Positions 1 to 10,159 of a stretch of DNA of 64,000 bases are shown piece by piece. This DNA is from Sialis fuliginosa. Its lineage: Eukaryota; Arthropoda; Insecta; Megaloptera; Sialidae. A program made the position numbers and the translations under genes. Position 1 is the stretch's first letter. Each line of letters starts with the position of its first letter. Below the pieces are notes generated by a model, which searched no databases, had not been told where the DNA came from, and saw only the letters and a list, made by a program, of their open reading frames with translations. The DNA lies in assembly GCA_961205875.1 (NCBI GenBank), contig OY540818.1, forward strand, positions 12,622,761 to 12,686,760, in the 5' to 3' direction.

Positions 1-480
1 ACGAGTAAAACAAATAATAAAAACCCAGACGAAAATTTAATGAGTCGAAGTTTAAAAAGCCGTCAGATAGAATAGCAGTGGTAAATATTTTTACTACAGA
101 GATCCACCGATCTCGTCCAATTATACATAAAATAATCATAGAGCGGACAGCGAACATGTTCCATTTATATTCGTTGCATCTTGTTGAAAAGTAATGGGCA
201 CTGTCTCATTCAAAATATTGCATGTCCATAAGACGGGCCAATTTTACGACTCCAACTCAGACGGTTTTGAGTAAATAAGTGATAGTAGTGTTTCCTTACT
301 AGTTCACTTTACCCCCTTCTCTTTACCGCCGAAAGGTACATGTTTTTTACGCTGCCGGCTAGTATATGCAGAGGCGTTGTTCAATGTGACTGACGGGAAT
401 AAATACTTTTATTTAACTTTTTCTCAATTCTTTAATATATGTATATCTATTGTAGAATATAAAAAATAAACATATCTTTA
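1..480. other. Non-coding flank, no feature recognised
   Basis: Mixed-composition sequence with no open frame of note and no similarity to the other repeats in the window. The stretch around 300-400 is somewhat richer in GC (CCCCTTCTCTTTACCGCCG) but shows no core promoter or splice pattern I can defend. Confidence 0.5.
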
Positions 481-482
481 TA

Positions 483-1114
483 AGGTAGTGTAACCAGTTT
501 TGGCAAGAACCCCAGTAATGGCAAATTTTAAATTAAATGTACTGAATTATAAATATGCAGGCCCGGATTTACCATGCAGGCAGAGTAGGCAGCTGCCTAG
601 GGCGGCAAGAATTGAAGGGCGGCAAATTTTGGTGGAAACTTTGAAAACTTGTTATATTCGTGGAAATTGAATTTGATTTTGATTCCATTATCGATGAGTT
701 TGCCATCCGAAAATCGAGACGTAAAAATTTCAACCCATAAGCAATAATTTCTCTATACATGTAACTCAAGCAGGACTAAAAAAAGGTCTTTCAGTGTTTC
801 CTAATGTAACTTTATAAAAATTTATAAAATTTGAAACCGACGCGACCAAAAAAAAGGTCCTGAGTTTTATTAAACTGTTAGTTTCGAGGGGGGGGCGGCA
901 ATTTTCGTAACTGCCTAGGGGCGGTAAATTTCTAAATCCGGACCTGTAAATATGTGTTGATATTTGATTACTACCATTTCTGAATATTAATCCATATACA
1001 TTTAACTGTCTTACAGCGTGATTTGATGATAATCGTTTAATAGGTGTCAAAATGGTGGACATTTAAACAAATTACTAGTATAGTTTATTAATTAATTATT
1101 ATATTATCATAGCA
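483..1114 (-). mobile_element. M-family inverted-repeat element, copy 1, split by a hAT-type insertion
   Basis: The left end AGGTAGTGTAACCAGT is a diverged form of the family end AGGTACTGGCACCAGT and follows a TA. The body (CCCCAGTAATGGC, then TTAAATGTACTGAATTA, then after the insertion TGTCTTACAGCGTGATTTGATG and AAAATGGTGGACATTTAAAC) aligns with the copies at 26.45 and 41.7 kb. The copy ends near 1114, in the middle of the family consensus, so its other terminal repeat is lost. A separate element at 558-946 sits inside it with a clean target duplication, so this copy predates that insertion. Non-coding. Transposition class is inferred from the TA flank (Tc1/mariner-like) only. Confidence 0.8.
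558..946. mobile_element. Non-autonomous hAT-type element with 8-bp target duplication
   Basis: Inverted ends CAGGCCCGGATTTA (558-571) and, on the opposite strand, CAGGTCCGGATTTA (946-933), extended by the subterminal motif CTGCCTAGGGCGGCA and its counterpart ending in CTGCCTAGGGGCGG. The element is flanked by a perfect 8-bp direct repeat TAAATATG at 550-557 and 947-954. An 8-bp duplication together with CAGG-type termini is the hallmark of the hAT superfamily. The 389-bp interior has no transposase frame; the two minus-strand open frames overlapping it are accidental. It interrupts an M-family copy. Confidence 0.88.
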
Positions 1115-2384
1115 CTAAGCAATGGAACTTTATTCTTACTTGGTCAATTTACAGTACAAATAACTCAATTTCATTAGTATTAAAAAAAAAATCTCAGAGG
1201 TAATTTACTAAACTGTCTCCAATATTAAGTAAAAAAGACTTATTGTCAATATTCTAAAAAAAATATTTCTTTTTACGTAGGAGGAGCCACGCATCGAAAA
1301 GAATAAAAATTAAAAAGTAGTTATAAACGCAATATTATGCTGCAATTATTTCAGGTAGTGTATCAGAAACATCTTTAAAATATAGATTTTATGATGGCAT
1401 GTATGTATACTGTAAACATTGTAGTATTATGTACCGATGTTCCTATATATCTACGATTAAATATACTATTGTATTTTTCTCTTTTATATTCTCTATATAT
1501 ATTTATATTCAGAAATTTTCTTTCAAACATTATGTAAGCTCAATGATCAAAATGACAGAGCCCACAGAATACGTTTTCCATTTCAGATATTTTGTTGTGG
1601 GCTGTTCAGATTCTGATCAAAGATTTTAAGATTATATGAAATGTATTAAGCATTAATGTATCAAACCACAAATATTATTTTTTTAGTTATGAGTGCAGTT
1701 TTATGTTTACAATATTACAGAAAATAACTCATGGTTATAAAAAATTTATTTAATTTAACAGAAACAAATTCTGAAAAAATTCTTTCAGTTTTGGTAGAAG
1801 ACATATAGAATGATTTAAAAATTAATTTTTCTCCAATAAAAATAAATATAACAAAATCACAAAAGTTTTCTTTACACGCGTATGTAATTGGTTTTAGGCA
1901 TTTAATAAAATACCTAGGAATTCTATACATTGCAAGATTTCATATACATTGCCGGCAACATATCTATATATATAATTCAATCAGTTTTTTAAAACATACC
2001 AGTAAAATACATCCATTACAATTTCAAAAATAAATACTTCAATTATAACATCTATAACATACACATACATACATTTCTACTAGCGGACCCCTTGATAAAT
2101 TACAGTGTCGGCTAATACATCCCCCTCACCCCCAACCCATACTGACGGACCTGCACGTCCAAGTATAGCGCACCACTTTACATGCCGGACACATAGCTGG
2201 TGTTTGTTACATCTATCAAGTTGGTACTCGTGCATCGGGTAGTGTCCGTAATATATGAAATTATGTATGATTGTATCCAATATAACAAAGTGGTAATACT
2301 TTTCAACGGATATACAAAATGTGTGTATGTATGTGTATATCTGCAGGTGGGGGAGGGTGGGTTAGTGCGCGAATGTTTGCGGCC
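1115..2384. other. AT-rich non-coding stretch
   Basis: Mostly A/T with homopolymer runs. Near 2100-2390 it becomes more GC-rich (CCCCCTCACCCCCAACCC at 2120 and GTGGGGGAGGGTGGG at 2346). Short open frames in both strands there have no recognisable product. No inverted ends or duplicated blocks were noticed. Confidence 0.5.
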
Positions 2385-2521
2385 TTAACCCTTTCGGACG
2401 CCATGTTCTTTACGTCATATGAAATTTATGTGTTAGATATTTTGTTTGTGGTCTCGTTGCAGTTTTAGAAATTAGTTTTGGGGAAATGAAATTTTAAAAT
2501 ATTTAATGAAAATTTTTAAAT

Positions 2522-2653
2522 TATAAATCTTTTGTTGTTTTGAGGCTTCCGCGGTGGTCTTGATATAGATCTTGGCTTCTGGGTGTAAGCCGCGTCGGTT
2601 TGGTCGTGTTATCGGCCTACACCCAGAAGCCAAGATCTATATAAATCTTTTGT
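2522..2653. repeat. 29-bp-arm hairpin flanked by a 14-bp direct repeat
   Basis: Arms at 2563-2591 and 2614-2642 are reverse complements with a single mismatch (core AGATCTTGGCTTCTGGGTGT against ACACCCAGAAGCCAAGATCT), separated by a 22-base loop. The GC-rich unit is bracketed by an exact direct repeat TATAAATCTTTTGT at 2522-2535 and 2640-2653, which looks like a long target duplication or a replication-slippage product. The GC content differs sharply from its AT-rich surroundings, so it is probably an inserted fragment. The family is not recognised. Confidence 0.75.
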
Positions 2654-2738
2654 CAAAATGACACTCAGGCTCATCTTATATAGCAATAGAGACCGAGATT
2701 ATTCTCGATTATGTGCGAATTCTAGTTTCTTTTTTAAT

Positions 2739-2900
2739 ATACAGGGTGATACATATCAGGTGGAATAAACTTTAACAGTTGATCGAAAAAGTTATTTTAT
2801 GCAAAAGAATTTATATGCACATGTGTCCAAAAATTTTTCGCGAGGGACCTACACAAAATAAATAAAATAGTTGATATAAATATTAAATATACACCCTAAA
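2739..2900 (+). mobile_element. ACAGGGTG-type repeat fragment (copy 1)
   Basis: Begins ATACAGGGTGATACATATC after an AT-rich flank. The first 120 bases align with the reverse complement of 17228-17369: both share TTTAACAGTNGATCGA, then a stretch like CATATGGACATGTGTCCGAA. Repeats starting TACAGGGTG are common in insect genomes, but I cannot assign the class. A TATACACCCTAA near 2890 could be a degenerate opposite end. No coding capacity. Confidence 0.6.
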
Positions 2901-3027
2901 TTGTACTCATTTTTTTTTTAGTAAGGTATGTGCACTAGTAATAGAATTGACTATATGTTTATACTATATTCAAATATTATAAATGTATAATAAGTTTATC
3001 AACAAAAATTGATATAGAAATAGTTTG

Positions 3028-3290
3028 ATATCTACACTTAAATCAACCAAGGGGTGCAAAGGTAGTTTTGTAGGAGATGAAAGGGGTAAAAAACCGTTTT
3101 TACCCAATCAAAAATGGCAACTGCACTCATCGGTTTCTTAAAGTGTATTCTTTCGTTGATAAAGGAATTATTGTGTTCGAAAAATCTGTTTTACTGTACT
3201 AATTATAATAATTAGTTGGGACGTAATTCCCGCACAAACGCTGATTGGTCAAGGAGCTATTAAGACTACCTTGTCTTTAAATACCTTGGA
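3028..3290 (+). mobile_element. Two-block dispersed repeat (blocks X then Y)
   Basis: Block X (about 3041-3145, beginning CAACCAAGGGGTGCAAAGG and running to CAACTGCACTCATCGG) and block Y (about 3152-3285, containing GATAAAGGAATTATTGTGTTC and CAAACGCTGATTGGTCAAGG) both recur near 31.4-31.7 kb, but there Y is inverted and precedes X. It is non-coding repeat DNA of unknown class; Y resembles the end region of a DNA transposon (inference). Confidence 0.65.
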
Positions 3291-3333
3291 TTTTCATAAA
3301 ATATTAATAGCTAAGAATAGAATTAATAGAAGA

Positions 3334-3529
3334 ATATCGTTCATTAATATTATGAAACGCATTCAACAACCATTAATTCATAGTAATAATGAAGAAATAC
3401 TTCATATTAAAGTAAAAATTCATTAAAAGTAAAAAAGTAATGAATTTTTACTTTAATATAAAGTATTTCTTCATTATTACTATGAATTCATGGTTGTTGA
3501 ATGCATTTCATAATATTAATGAACGATAT
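3334..3529. repeat. Long palindrome, two ~92-base arms with 12-base spacer
   Basis: The left arm (3334-3425, starting ATATCGTTCATTAATATTATG) is the reverse complement of the right arm (3438-3529, ending CATAATATTAATGAACGATA) with only a few mismatches, for example ATTAATTCATAG against CTATGAATTCATG. The spacer is AT-rich. Transcribed, it would give a roughly 90-bp stem hairpin. It could be a solo foldback or MITE derivative; no target duplication is evident. Confidence 0.85.
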
Positions 3530-3784
3530 TTCTTTCAGTGTAGTTTTCGAGTCTACCTGTAACATCTAGTAAAATATAACCTTCTTTTATAGAGGTAGAG
3601 ATTTATTGAACGTATATTAAAAAATTGCAAAATATTCTATTAAATTTTTTTTTAAATCATCTAATTTAAATTTTAAAATAAATATAAACGTAGATATAAT
3701 AAATACGATTAATAAATTATCATAAGCAATCAAGAACATTAATTACATAAATTAATTACAAAAAAAAAACTAAACTAGTAATCC

Positions 3785-4130
3785 CTAAATACACCGCCAC
3801 AAAACGAGCCGAACACCTGAAGAAACACACACAGCATACGGTCCAAGGGAAACCGAAAGAGAGCAAGAGGACAGAAACAGCGGGGGAGACACATCCACAC
3901 ACAAGGTTTGGGCGGATGGTGGGTGTGGGGACATAACTGTATCGAGTGGCGTCGCCATAAACAAGCCCACCAAATAATTCATAACGTGGAAGCTGGTCTC
4001 ACTCCACCGCCGCGACCTTTACCCTGGACCCGCGCGCGCGCACGTGTGTGTGTGTGTGTGTGAGCGCTCCTTTACGGTCTACCACAGGTGTACTAAATAC
4101 ACATACACACGCGTACGCGCGCACAGAATT
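3785..4130. other. GC-rich island with a CG/GT microsatellite
   Basis: A GC-rich, apparently single-copy stretch containing CTCACTCCACCGCCGCGACC near 3999 and a (CG)n(GT)n simple repeat at 4031-4063. A minus-strand frame from 3982 to 3785 (65 codons) has no recognisable domain and looks accidental. This is possibly regulatory, by analogy to the other GC islands in the window; no specific evidence supports a function. Confidence 0.4.
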
Positions 4131-4250
4131 CTAGAAGGGTGTTGTTTAATTTACACGTGTTTGAGGATACGTCAAAGTGGGGGTGTGTATTTTTGGAAAT
4201 TCCGTTTGTTTGTGAGTGAACAGGGATGCTGAGAGTAGGTTGGAAACTCA

Positions 4251-4275
4251 CGAGACGAGACTTACCCTCGTCTCG
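4251..4275. repeat. Short CGAGACGAG/CTCGTCTCG stem-loop
   Basis: CGAGACGAG at 4251-4259 is the reverse complement of CTCGTCTCG at 4267-4275. The same TCTCGTCTCGG motif recurs in a dispersed repeat at 29.3-29.6 and 39.7-40.3 kb and in the terminal repeats of the element at 53.9 kb, so this may be a relic of that repeat. Confidence 0.55.
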
Positions 4276-4362
4276 TCTCGGTATCATCTATCGTGCACGT
4301 GATCGAGTAGATCTAAAATGGGAATTTTTAAGTACAGTTTTGCTACTCACATTGTTTCAAAT

Positions 4363-4898
4363 GTGGTAATAGGCATGATGCTTAATTTAAAATCTTACGT
4401 GTCTCTTATTTCCACAAAAATGCTTATTTCTGCAGAAAATAAAGGTTTAATCACAAAAATTGACTCTTTTAAAACTAATTTTGAATTTGACGCCAAAACG
4501 CTCGCAGGTGTCTTGGCGCATTTTTGACGTCACGCCTATGTAAACACTCCTTGTCAACTATAATAAATCCTTGTTCCATCGCTAATGTTTCTCGGTTTTA
4601 CTTTTGGTAACACAAAACTGAGCAAATTGATAATTTAAAGTCACAAAATAATTTATAAACAGTGCAGATATTAATGAAACAAAAATGACGTTTACGTAGC
4701 CGTGACGTCATCCACTCTGACTGGTGTTTTATCAAACATGGCGGGTTAGTGTGTTTTGCGTTTTTATTTTAACAAATATCATATTAATCTTGCTTTTAAT
4801 ATAAAAATAAATACATTTTCTAGAATCTTTTTAACTTATTTCATTATTTAAAATCATAATTTTAGTGATAATTTGTTATTGGCATCATGCCTATTGTG
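4363..4898. mobile_element. Degenerate element with long inverted repeats and internal TGACGTCA motifs
   Basis: The outer inverted pair is TAATAGGCATGATGC (about 4368-4382) against GCATCATGCCTATTG (4883-4897). The inner pair is TGACGTCACGCCTATGTAAAC (about 4525-4546) against its near-perfect complement around 4692-4713. Both pairs share nearly the same centre (about 4620-4632), which is what a diverged transposon with long inverted repeats would show. It includes an ACATGGCGGG motif. There is no transposase frame; the 69-codon plus-strand frame at 4318-4527 lies across the left arm and is accidental. Class unknown. Confidence 0.55.
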
Positions 4899-5807
4899 CA
4901 AAAATAAAGGTTCTATAAAAACTTTTATTATTAATTAAAGACAAGGATGATTCTTTTTTTAACAATTTAATAAAATAACCTAATATTTACGTCCAAATTT
5001 TCAGTGAACGTTCTGTACTACAAAATGTTTATTTTTCAGAGGTATCAACTTAAAAAAACGTTTAACTTTATTAGTTATTACAGCTTAAAAAAAATTGAGT
5101 TTTCAGCCATTTTTTTCAACGCTCCGGATAAACTAATGAATTTTTTAGCGAACAACTTTTATTTGAAACTAAAAGTGAAAGGTCACAGTTTGAATATGTG
5201 TGCACATACATGAGAGAGAGAGATGAATAAATGTATAAGAGAAAGATGGATGAGTAGCACAGCTGTTGTGTGCGTTAAAATAATACGTTTGATTTAATAC
5301 GTTTAGCTTTATTTATTTAATTCGCATTGTTAGTGAAAACAAAAGAAGTTTCACTTCAACCATGAGCTTATGTGGGTGCGGCACACACCACTTTTTCCGT
5401 TCTTTATTCCTCACTGCAAACTAAAAGATTGTGGAGAAAATAAAAAGTAAATTTAATTTTAATGCAGTTTTAACCAGTATACAATTAAAACGGCGTACGG
5501 TTAAAATTATACTTACCTTGGGTTGCATGAAGCAAAATTAATCACAGTTAGTTAAACAGTTGTTTTAAAACCATTATTACGTCAATTATAAAAAAACAAT
5601 CACGGTTATGATATATTTTATAAGGTAAAAATATCGGCATGGAGAACCATACATGACTTCCATGTTCTTTCTATCTTTTTAAATAATTTTTTAATATACA
5701 TTTTTTTAAATATTTTATTTATATAACCTACTACTATGAATATACATATCGTAATACATTAAAAAAACATATATACTTACAACGGTTACAACTCTTTTTG
5801 CCATTTG

Positions 5808-6300
5808 TATATAAATATTAGTTTTCTAATGTCAAAAACATAAAACACATTCGTAAAAAAACTAATTTGACAATTTGAATTTAGTTGCATTTGTTTCCAA
5901 GGAAACATGAATTAATGACATATTAGTATTTAAAATTCAAATTTTAAGTGTGTTTTTCACCCCTTTAATGGCTGTTTAGGCACGTACAAATAATAAATGT
6001 CCCTTAGATTCAATTGAACTGCAAATGTACCAAATCTTATCAAAATTAGTGAGATAATACTCACAATATTCACTTTTTAAACGAAAAAAGTTACAAAATT
6101 GCGAATATTTCCAAAACCCCTAATCCGATTAGCACCAAAATCAATAGGTCTGGAGTACTCACTGTGACAAACATTTTTCCCAAAAATAATTCAGATCGGT
6201 GCATTTTTACAGTAGTTATCGTGAACGAAAGAAAATTCTACATCCGCACAGACACACAGACACACAGACACACGCACAGCCGCCATGCGGAAATTAACTT
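5808..6300 (+). mobile_element. LINE-like 3' tail with short tandem CAGACACA tract (copy 1)
   Basis: Starts ATATTAGTTTTCTAATGTC and shares with 6723-6965 and 44833-44950 the series ACTAATTTGACAATTTGAAT, TTGCATTTGTTTCCAAGG and ACATGAATT. The downstream part (CCCCTAATCCGATTAGCACC, then a block ending in CAGACACA repeats at 6246-6279 and CAGCCGCCATGCGG) resembles the untranslated tails of RTE-type retrotransposons in insects (family assignment is inference). No reverse transcriptase frame is present. The segment carries the X-box-like GTTTCCAAGGAAAC at 5893-5906. Confidence 0.6.
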
Positions 6301-6722
6301 TTCTTTAAGTTTTGAAGTTAGTACAATCAGAATTTGTCATTTTCTCGGACACGATTTTTCGATGGTATTACAATACTTCCATTTCTTTCAGAACATGGAA
6401 GTAAAAAATAGTGAATTGTTCATTTACAAATTCAGATAAAGTTTAGAATTAACATTAATCATGGTTTGAAAACAACTGATTAACTAATTGTGGTTAATTT
6501 TGCTTTATGCAATCCGAGGTTAGATTTGTAGATCATGCAGTATTCTTAAAAATTAATCTAAAACAAGCCATGGGTTAAACCCCTGAGGCCCACACAACCA
6601 ACATCCCAACATAAATACTTGAATACTGATTATTTATTGTTTCCATAAAGTTTATGGGGATTTTTTTTAATATTTATACTAAAAATTTTAATGGAATTTG
6701 TCAGAAACAGTACTCATCTTTA

Positions 6723-7200
6723 TATTATGAATATTAGTTTTCTAATATCCTAATGTCAATCATATAATACACATTTTTAGAATAACTAATTTGAAAATTT
6801 GAGTTAAATTGCATTTGTTTTTATAATACGTAACTAATCTGACAGTTTAAAATTAATTGCATTTGTTTCCAAGGTAACATGAATTGTAGACTTATTTATA
6901 AGTATTTAAAATTCAAATTTTCAGGGTGGTTTTCACCCTTTCAATGACTGTTTAAGCACGTATAACAAAAAAAAAATACTGAAATACATGCATGTTTTAT
7001 TATTTGTATTGTAGAATATTTATGCTAAGTTTCAAGTAAATCCGACCAAAAAAAAAACTTTTACACCCCTTTTTACCCCGTAGGGGTTGAATTTCGAAAA
7101 ATCATTTCTTCCAGATCATATTCACGTCAAGACGCTTTTAATGGCATCCAAACGAAGTCAATAGCATTTTTTATTTGCGAAATTTCGTACACGTAAAAAA
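6723..7200 (+). mobile_element. LINE-like 3' tail (copy 2)
   Basis: The first half (6723-6965) repeats copy 1 of the tail at 5.8 kb, with an internal short duplication of the AACTAATYTGA...TTGCATTTGTTT segment. The second half contains CACCCCTTTTTACCCCG, then TAGGGGTTGAATTTCGAAAA, a motif widespread in the tails of insect non-LTR elements, and seen here in the opposite orientation at 22.2 kb. Carries GTTTCCAAGGTAAC at 6865-6878. Truncated, non-coding. Confidence 0.6.
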
Positions 7201-8860
7201 TGACACGTACACAGAGAGAAAAGTCATGATAATTTTTATACAGAAAATCTTAGAAAAATTACAGTGCTCTCTTATAATGCGTGCGCAATCGACGATACAA
7301 GTAAAAAATATTTATACGTCCATATAAAAATTATCAGTGCTTACATTATATAAATTGCTTTTTTATCACGCTAAAAATTACGGTGCTAGCATGGTAATAT
7401 TTGGAATCTGTATCAGAAAACTGCCTTACCGATTCAGTAAAATTTCTATAGCTTATTATTTTTTTTTTCAAACAGAAAGGTAAAAACAATAAAAAGCAAT
7501 TTCATTTTAAGAAAGTTATCGATTTATTTATATAATATACATTGTTTTGAATTTTACAATTAATAATAGTTTACAAATATAGTTGTAGAACAATTTACAT
7601 AAAGATATGACAACCAATACATGTGCAAAGAGACCGATTCACAGAACAAATTAAATATAAAATAACGTATTTTTAATATCTAAAATCTAAACTAACCTAT
7701 ATCTGTCAAAACTTATTTTACAAATAAAACTTCTAAAAATAACACATTAAAACCGAACAAAACATTATTGTAAAACATTTAACACCCACTTTCATTTAAA
7801 ATTCGCACAAAACAATAATTTTAATAAAATAAAAACAATCATAGCCATTTTGAATCTAAATATGCTACATTTCCCGCTTTAATATTATTCACAACACTTT
7901 TTAATATAAATTAAAATATAATACTTTAAAATCACGATAACATAGAAAAATATCTTTAAAATAGAAAACACTACACAATTACAATATGTACTTTTAAAAC
8001 AAATAATACATTCCAATACAAGTATGTAACTGTCAGCTTATATACGCCGTCGGAAATCGAAAATAGCCGACTGTACTCGAACCTTACTACCTTGTTTATG
8101 CTGATAGTAAAATTTGCTTTATATCCTAACTTTCTATTAAGATATATCGAAAACCATAAATCTGAGATCTAGACATGATGCGTATGATTTTTAGAGAATC
8201 GTTTTACAAACAAAATAAAACCATACATACATCTCCACGATAAACAGTTAATGAGATATCACATTTTTAGTTTTTGTGTTTTCAACATAATTGGTATCTT
8301 CTGTCTTTTTCTTTCTTTCTGCTTTTGCCAGATATCTTTGAAATATCATTGAATTTTATAAGTCAGTATTGTAAAATTTATCAGACCGCCTAATAATTTA
8401 CATCAACTTAAATAGCATTTTTTTTAAGAAAAACAATTAAAAAATACAAATTTGTCGAGATAGGAAATTTTTACTGTGCTGTTTTATAAATTTCGCTGGC
8501 CTGTATTTTAAAAAATAATATTGTGTCCTTTACTTTTTATATTATGAATTTTAATTTTTCTTATTTTACCGTATAAAATTGACCATATTCGACTTTCGCA
8601 CATCGTTTATAGTGCAGAGCACAGTAATTTTTCTAAGATTTTTCTCTCCGTGTACCTACACAAGTACGTACATACACACAGCCATACATATCTTTCTGAA
8701 AATAGTATAAATATACTATAGTGATCTTGAAACAATTTATGATTTTCGATTACAAAAAAAAAGTCCAAGTAGCTTATCATTGCAAAATGCCGAATCAAAA
8801 ATATTTTCTAATTTTTGTATCGATTCCACTCTAGTAAACACGACCGCTACAACACTCTAT
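7201..8860. other. AT-rich unique sequence
   Basis: Extremely AT-rich with no inverted ends, duplicated blocks or coherent frame that I could find. The 63- and 64-codon frames around 8.6-8.97 kb on opposite strands are unrecognised and low-complexity. Confidence 0.5.
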
Positions 8861-9150
8861 AGTCCCCTCCACTTATACACACATATACCATGGTACATAG
8901 TACTAGTGGGTTATGACCTCGCAACATGCTACGGATGTGTATACGTCACGAGATGTGTCCTACCCCGGATATAAAACACGGACCGAAAAAACATAACGCT
9001 CTCGAGGATAAGGAGTCGTTTAATTGAAATTTCCTCTACCGCAGGTGAAGCAACGGCCACGTTTGATCGACTGTATTGATCTCTCACGTTTGCAAATATT
9101 CTTGTATCTATATTATATCCGGCATAAAGAGATGAATTACTTGTAATAAA
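8861..9150 (+). other. Unique, less AT-rich island with TATA-like and 3'-splice-like signals
   Basis: Contains CGGATATAAAACACGG (TATA-like, about 8968-8983) and then, at about 9029-9043, the polypyrimidine-AG sequence TTTCCTCTACCGCAG followed by a 33-codon open frame (starting VKQRPRLIDCIDLSRLQIF) that ends in TAA overlapping an AATAAA. Such combinations occur by chance in AT-rich DNA, so calling it a terminal exon would be speculative. No repeat similarity was seen, which makes it a candidate for conserved non-coding sequence. Confidence 0.25.
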
Positions 9151-9288
9151 CTGCCTGTCTCTGTTGAAGTATATAGAAGAGTGTAAGACAGCGTATATTG
9201 TTTGTATGAAATATAAAGTTTGATTGATAGCCCAAGCAATAAAGATTTAAATATTAAGAAATATTATCAAGTACCACATATACATAAT

Positions 9289-10090
9289 ACTAGCTGTACC
9301 CGCAGCTTCGCTTGGACTACGTAATTTTGATTTTTGAAAAACATAGTTGAATTAAGTATAAACACGATTAGTTATTATTGTAATAATAACTTATCAACTC
9401 CTAAATTACCCAACAAAAAAGAATCAGAACAAAAGTACAAATACTTTTTGTTCTGTTTAAATTTAAAAGTTGATTAATAATAAATAAAATAAACAATTGA
9501 CGATCCGAGCCGTGGGAATCCGAATGCCGGCCGAGCGCATGCGAATCGCTCCTTTTACCCCGCTCTGACGCGGTACTTCTTCATTAGTTCGCGCGTTATT
9601 AATAATATGTTACCGTATATAACTTATTTAAAGTTATTTCCTAAACTATACGACCAAATTGGATGCTGCAAAGAGCAAATATATCTACATTAAGTACTTA
9701 TGACGATGAAATCATTTATTTCGATAAGGATTAATGTTTTACAGGTCATAAGTCCACGTAAACAGAACCCAAACATTGTTTTTTTCTTTATAACATAAAA
9801 GCAGTTATTTTAAAGTAAGTAAAGGTATCTTGGACTTTTTTTTAGATTTTTTTATTCTATACAATTTTTTACCACATTATTTTGTTCAATGTTTAACGGT
9901 ATAGGCAGCGTATTGCAAAAAAGCTGGCGTTCAGACTTGATTTGTTATTATCGTCACTGCTTATTCCTTATGTTACCTAACGTAAGAAAATATATCCTAT
10001 AAAAAAATACGTAAATCGGATATGAGGTTCTAGAGTTATAAGCGCACTAACTGATAGACAGACAGACTTTGAGTTTTATATATACATATA
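9289..10090 (+). mobile_element. LINE/SINE-like element, about 0.8 kb, non-autonomous
   Basis: Begins ACTAGCTGTACCCGCAGCTT and ends with GATAGACAGACAGACTTTGA followed by an ATATATACATATA tail. This head-and-tail combination is characteristic of non-LTR retroelement derivatives dispersed in insects, especially Lepidoptera. The interior includes a GC-rich block (CCGAATGCCGGCCGAGCGCA, about 9522-9541) and long AT-rich parts, without a reverse transcriptase frame. A gypsy or RTE label cannot be given from sequence alone. Confidence 0.65.
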
Positions 10091-10125
10091 TTAAGGAATA
10101 TAGAACGTAGCTAAAATATGAAAGG

Positions 10126-10152
10126 CACAGTCCGTTCAAAACGGACAGTGCG
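10126..10152. repeat. Short stem-loop around CGTTCAAAACG
   Basis: CACAGTCCGTT and AACGGACAGTG form an 11-bp stem with one mismatch and a short CAAA loop, just downstream of the LINE-like tail. Function unknown. Confidence 0.45.
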
Positions 10153-10159
10153 TTTGCTA

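Noticed and set aside
2385-2405. TTAACCCTTTCGGACGCCATG as a piggyBac-type end
   Set aside because: No partner end with TTAA was found at a reasonable distance; the motif is short.
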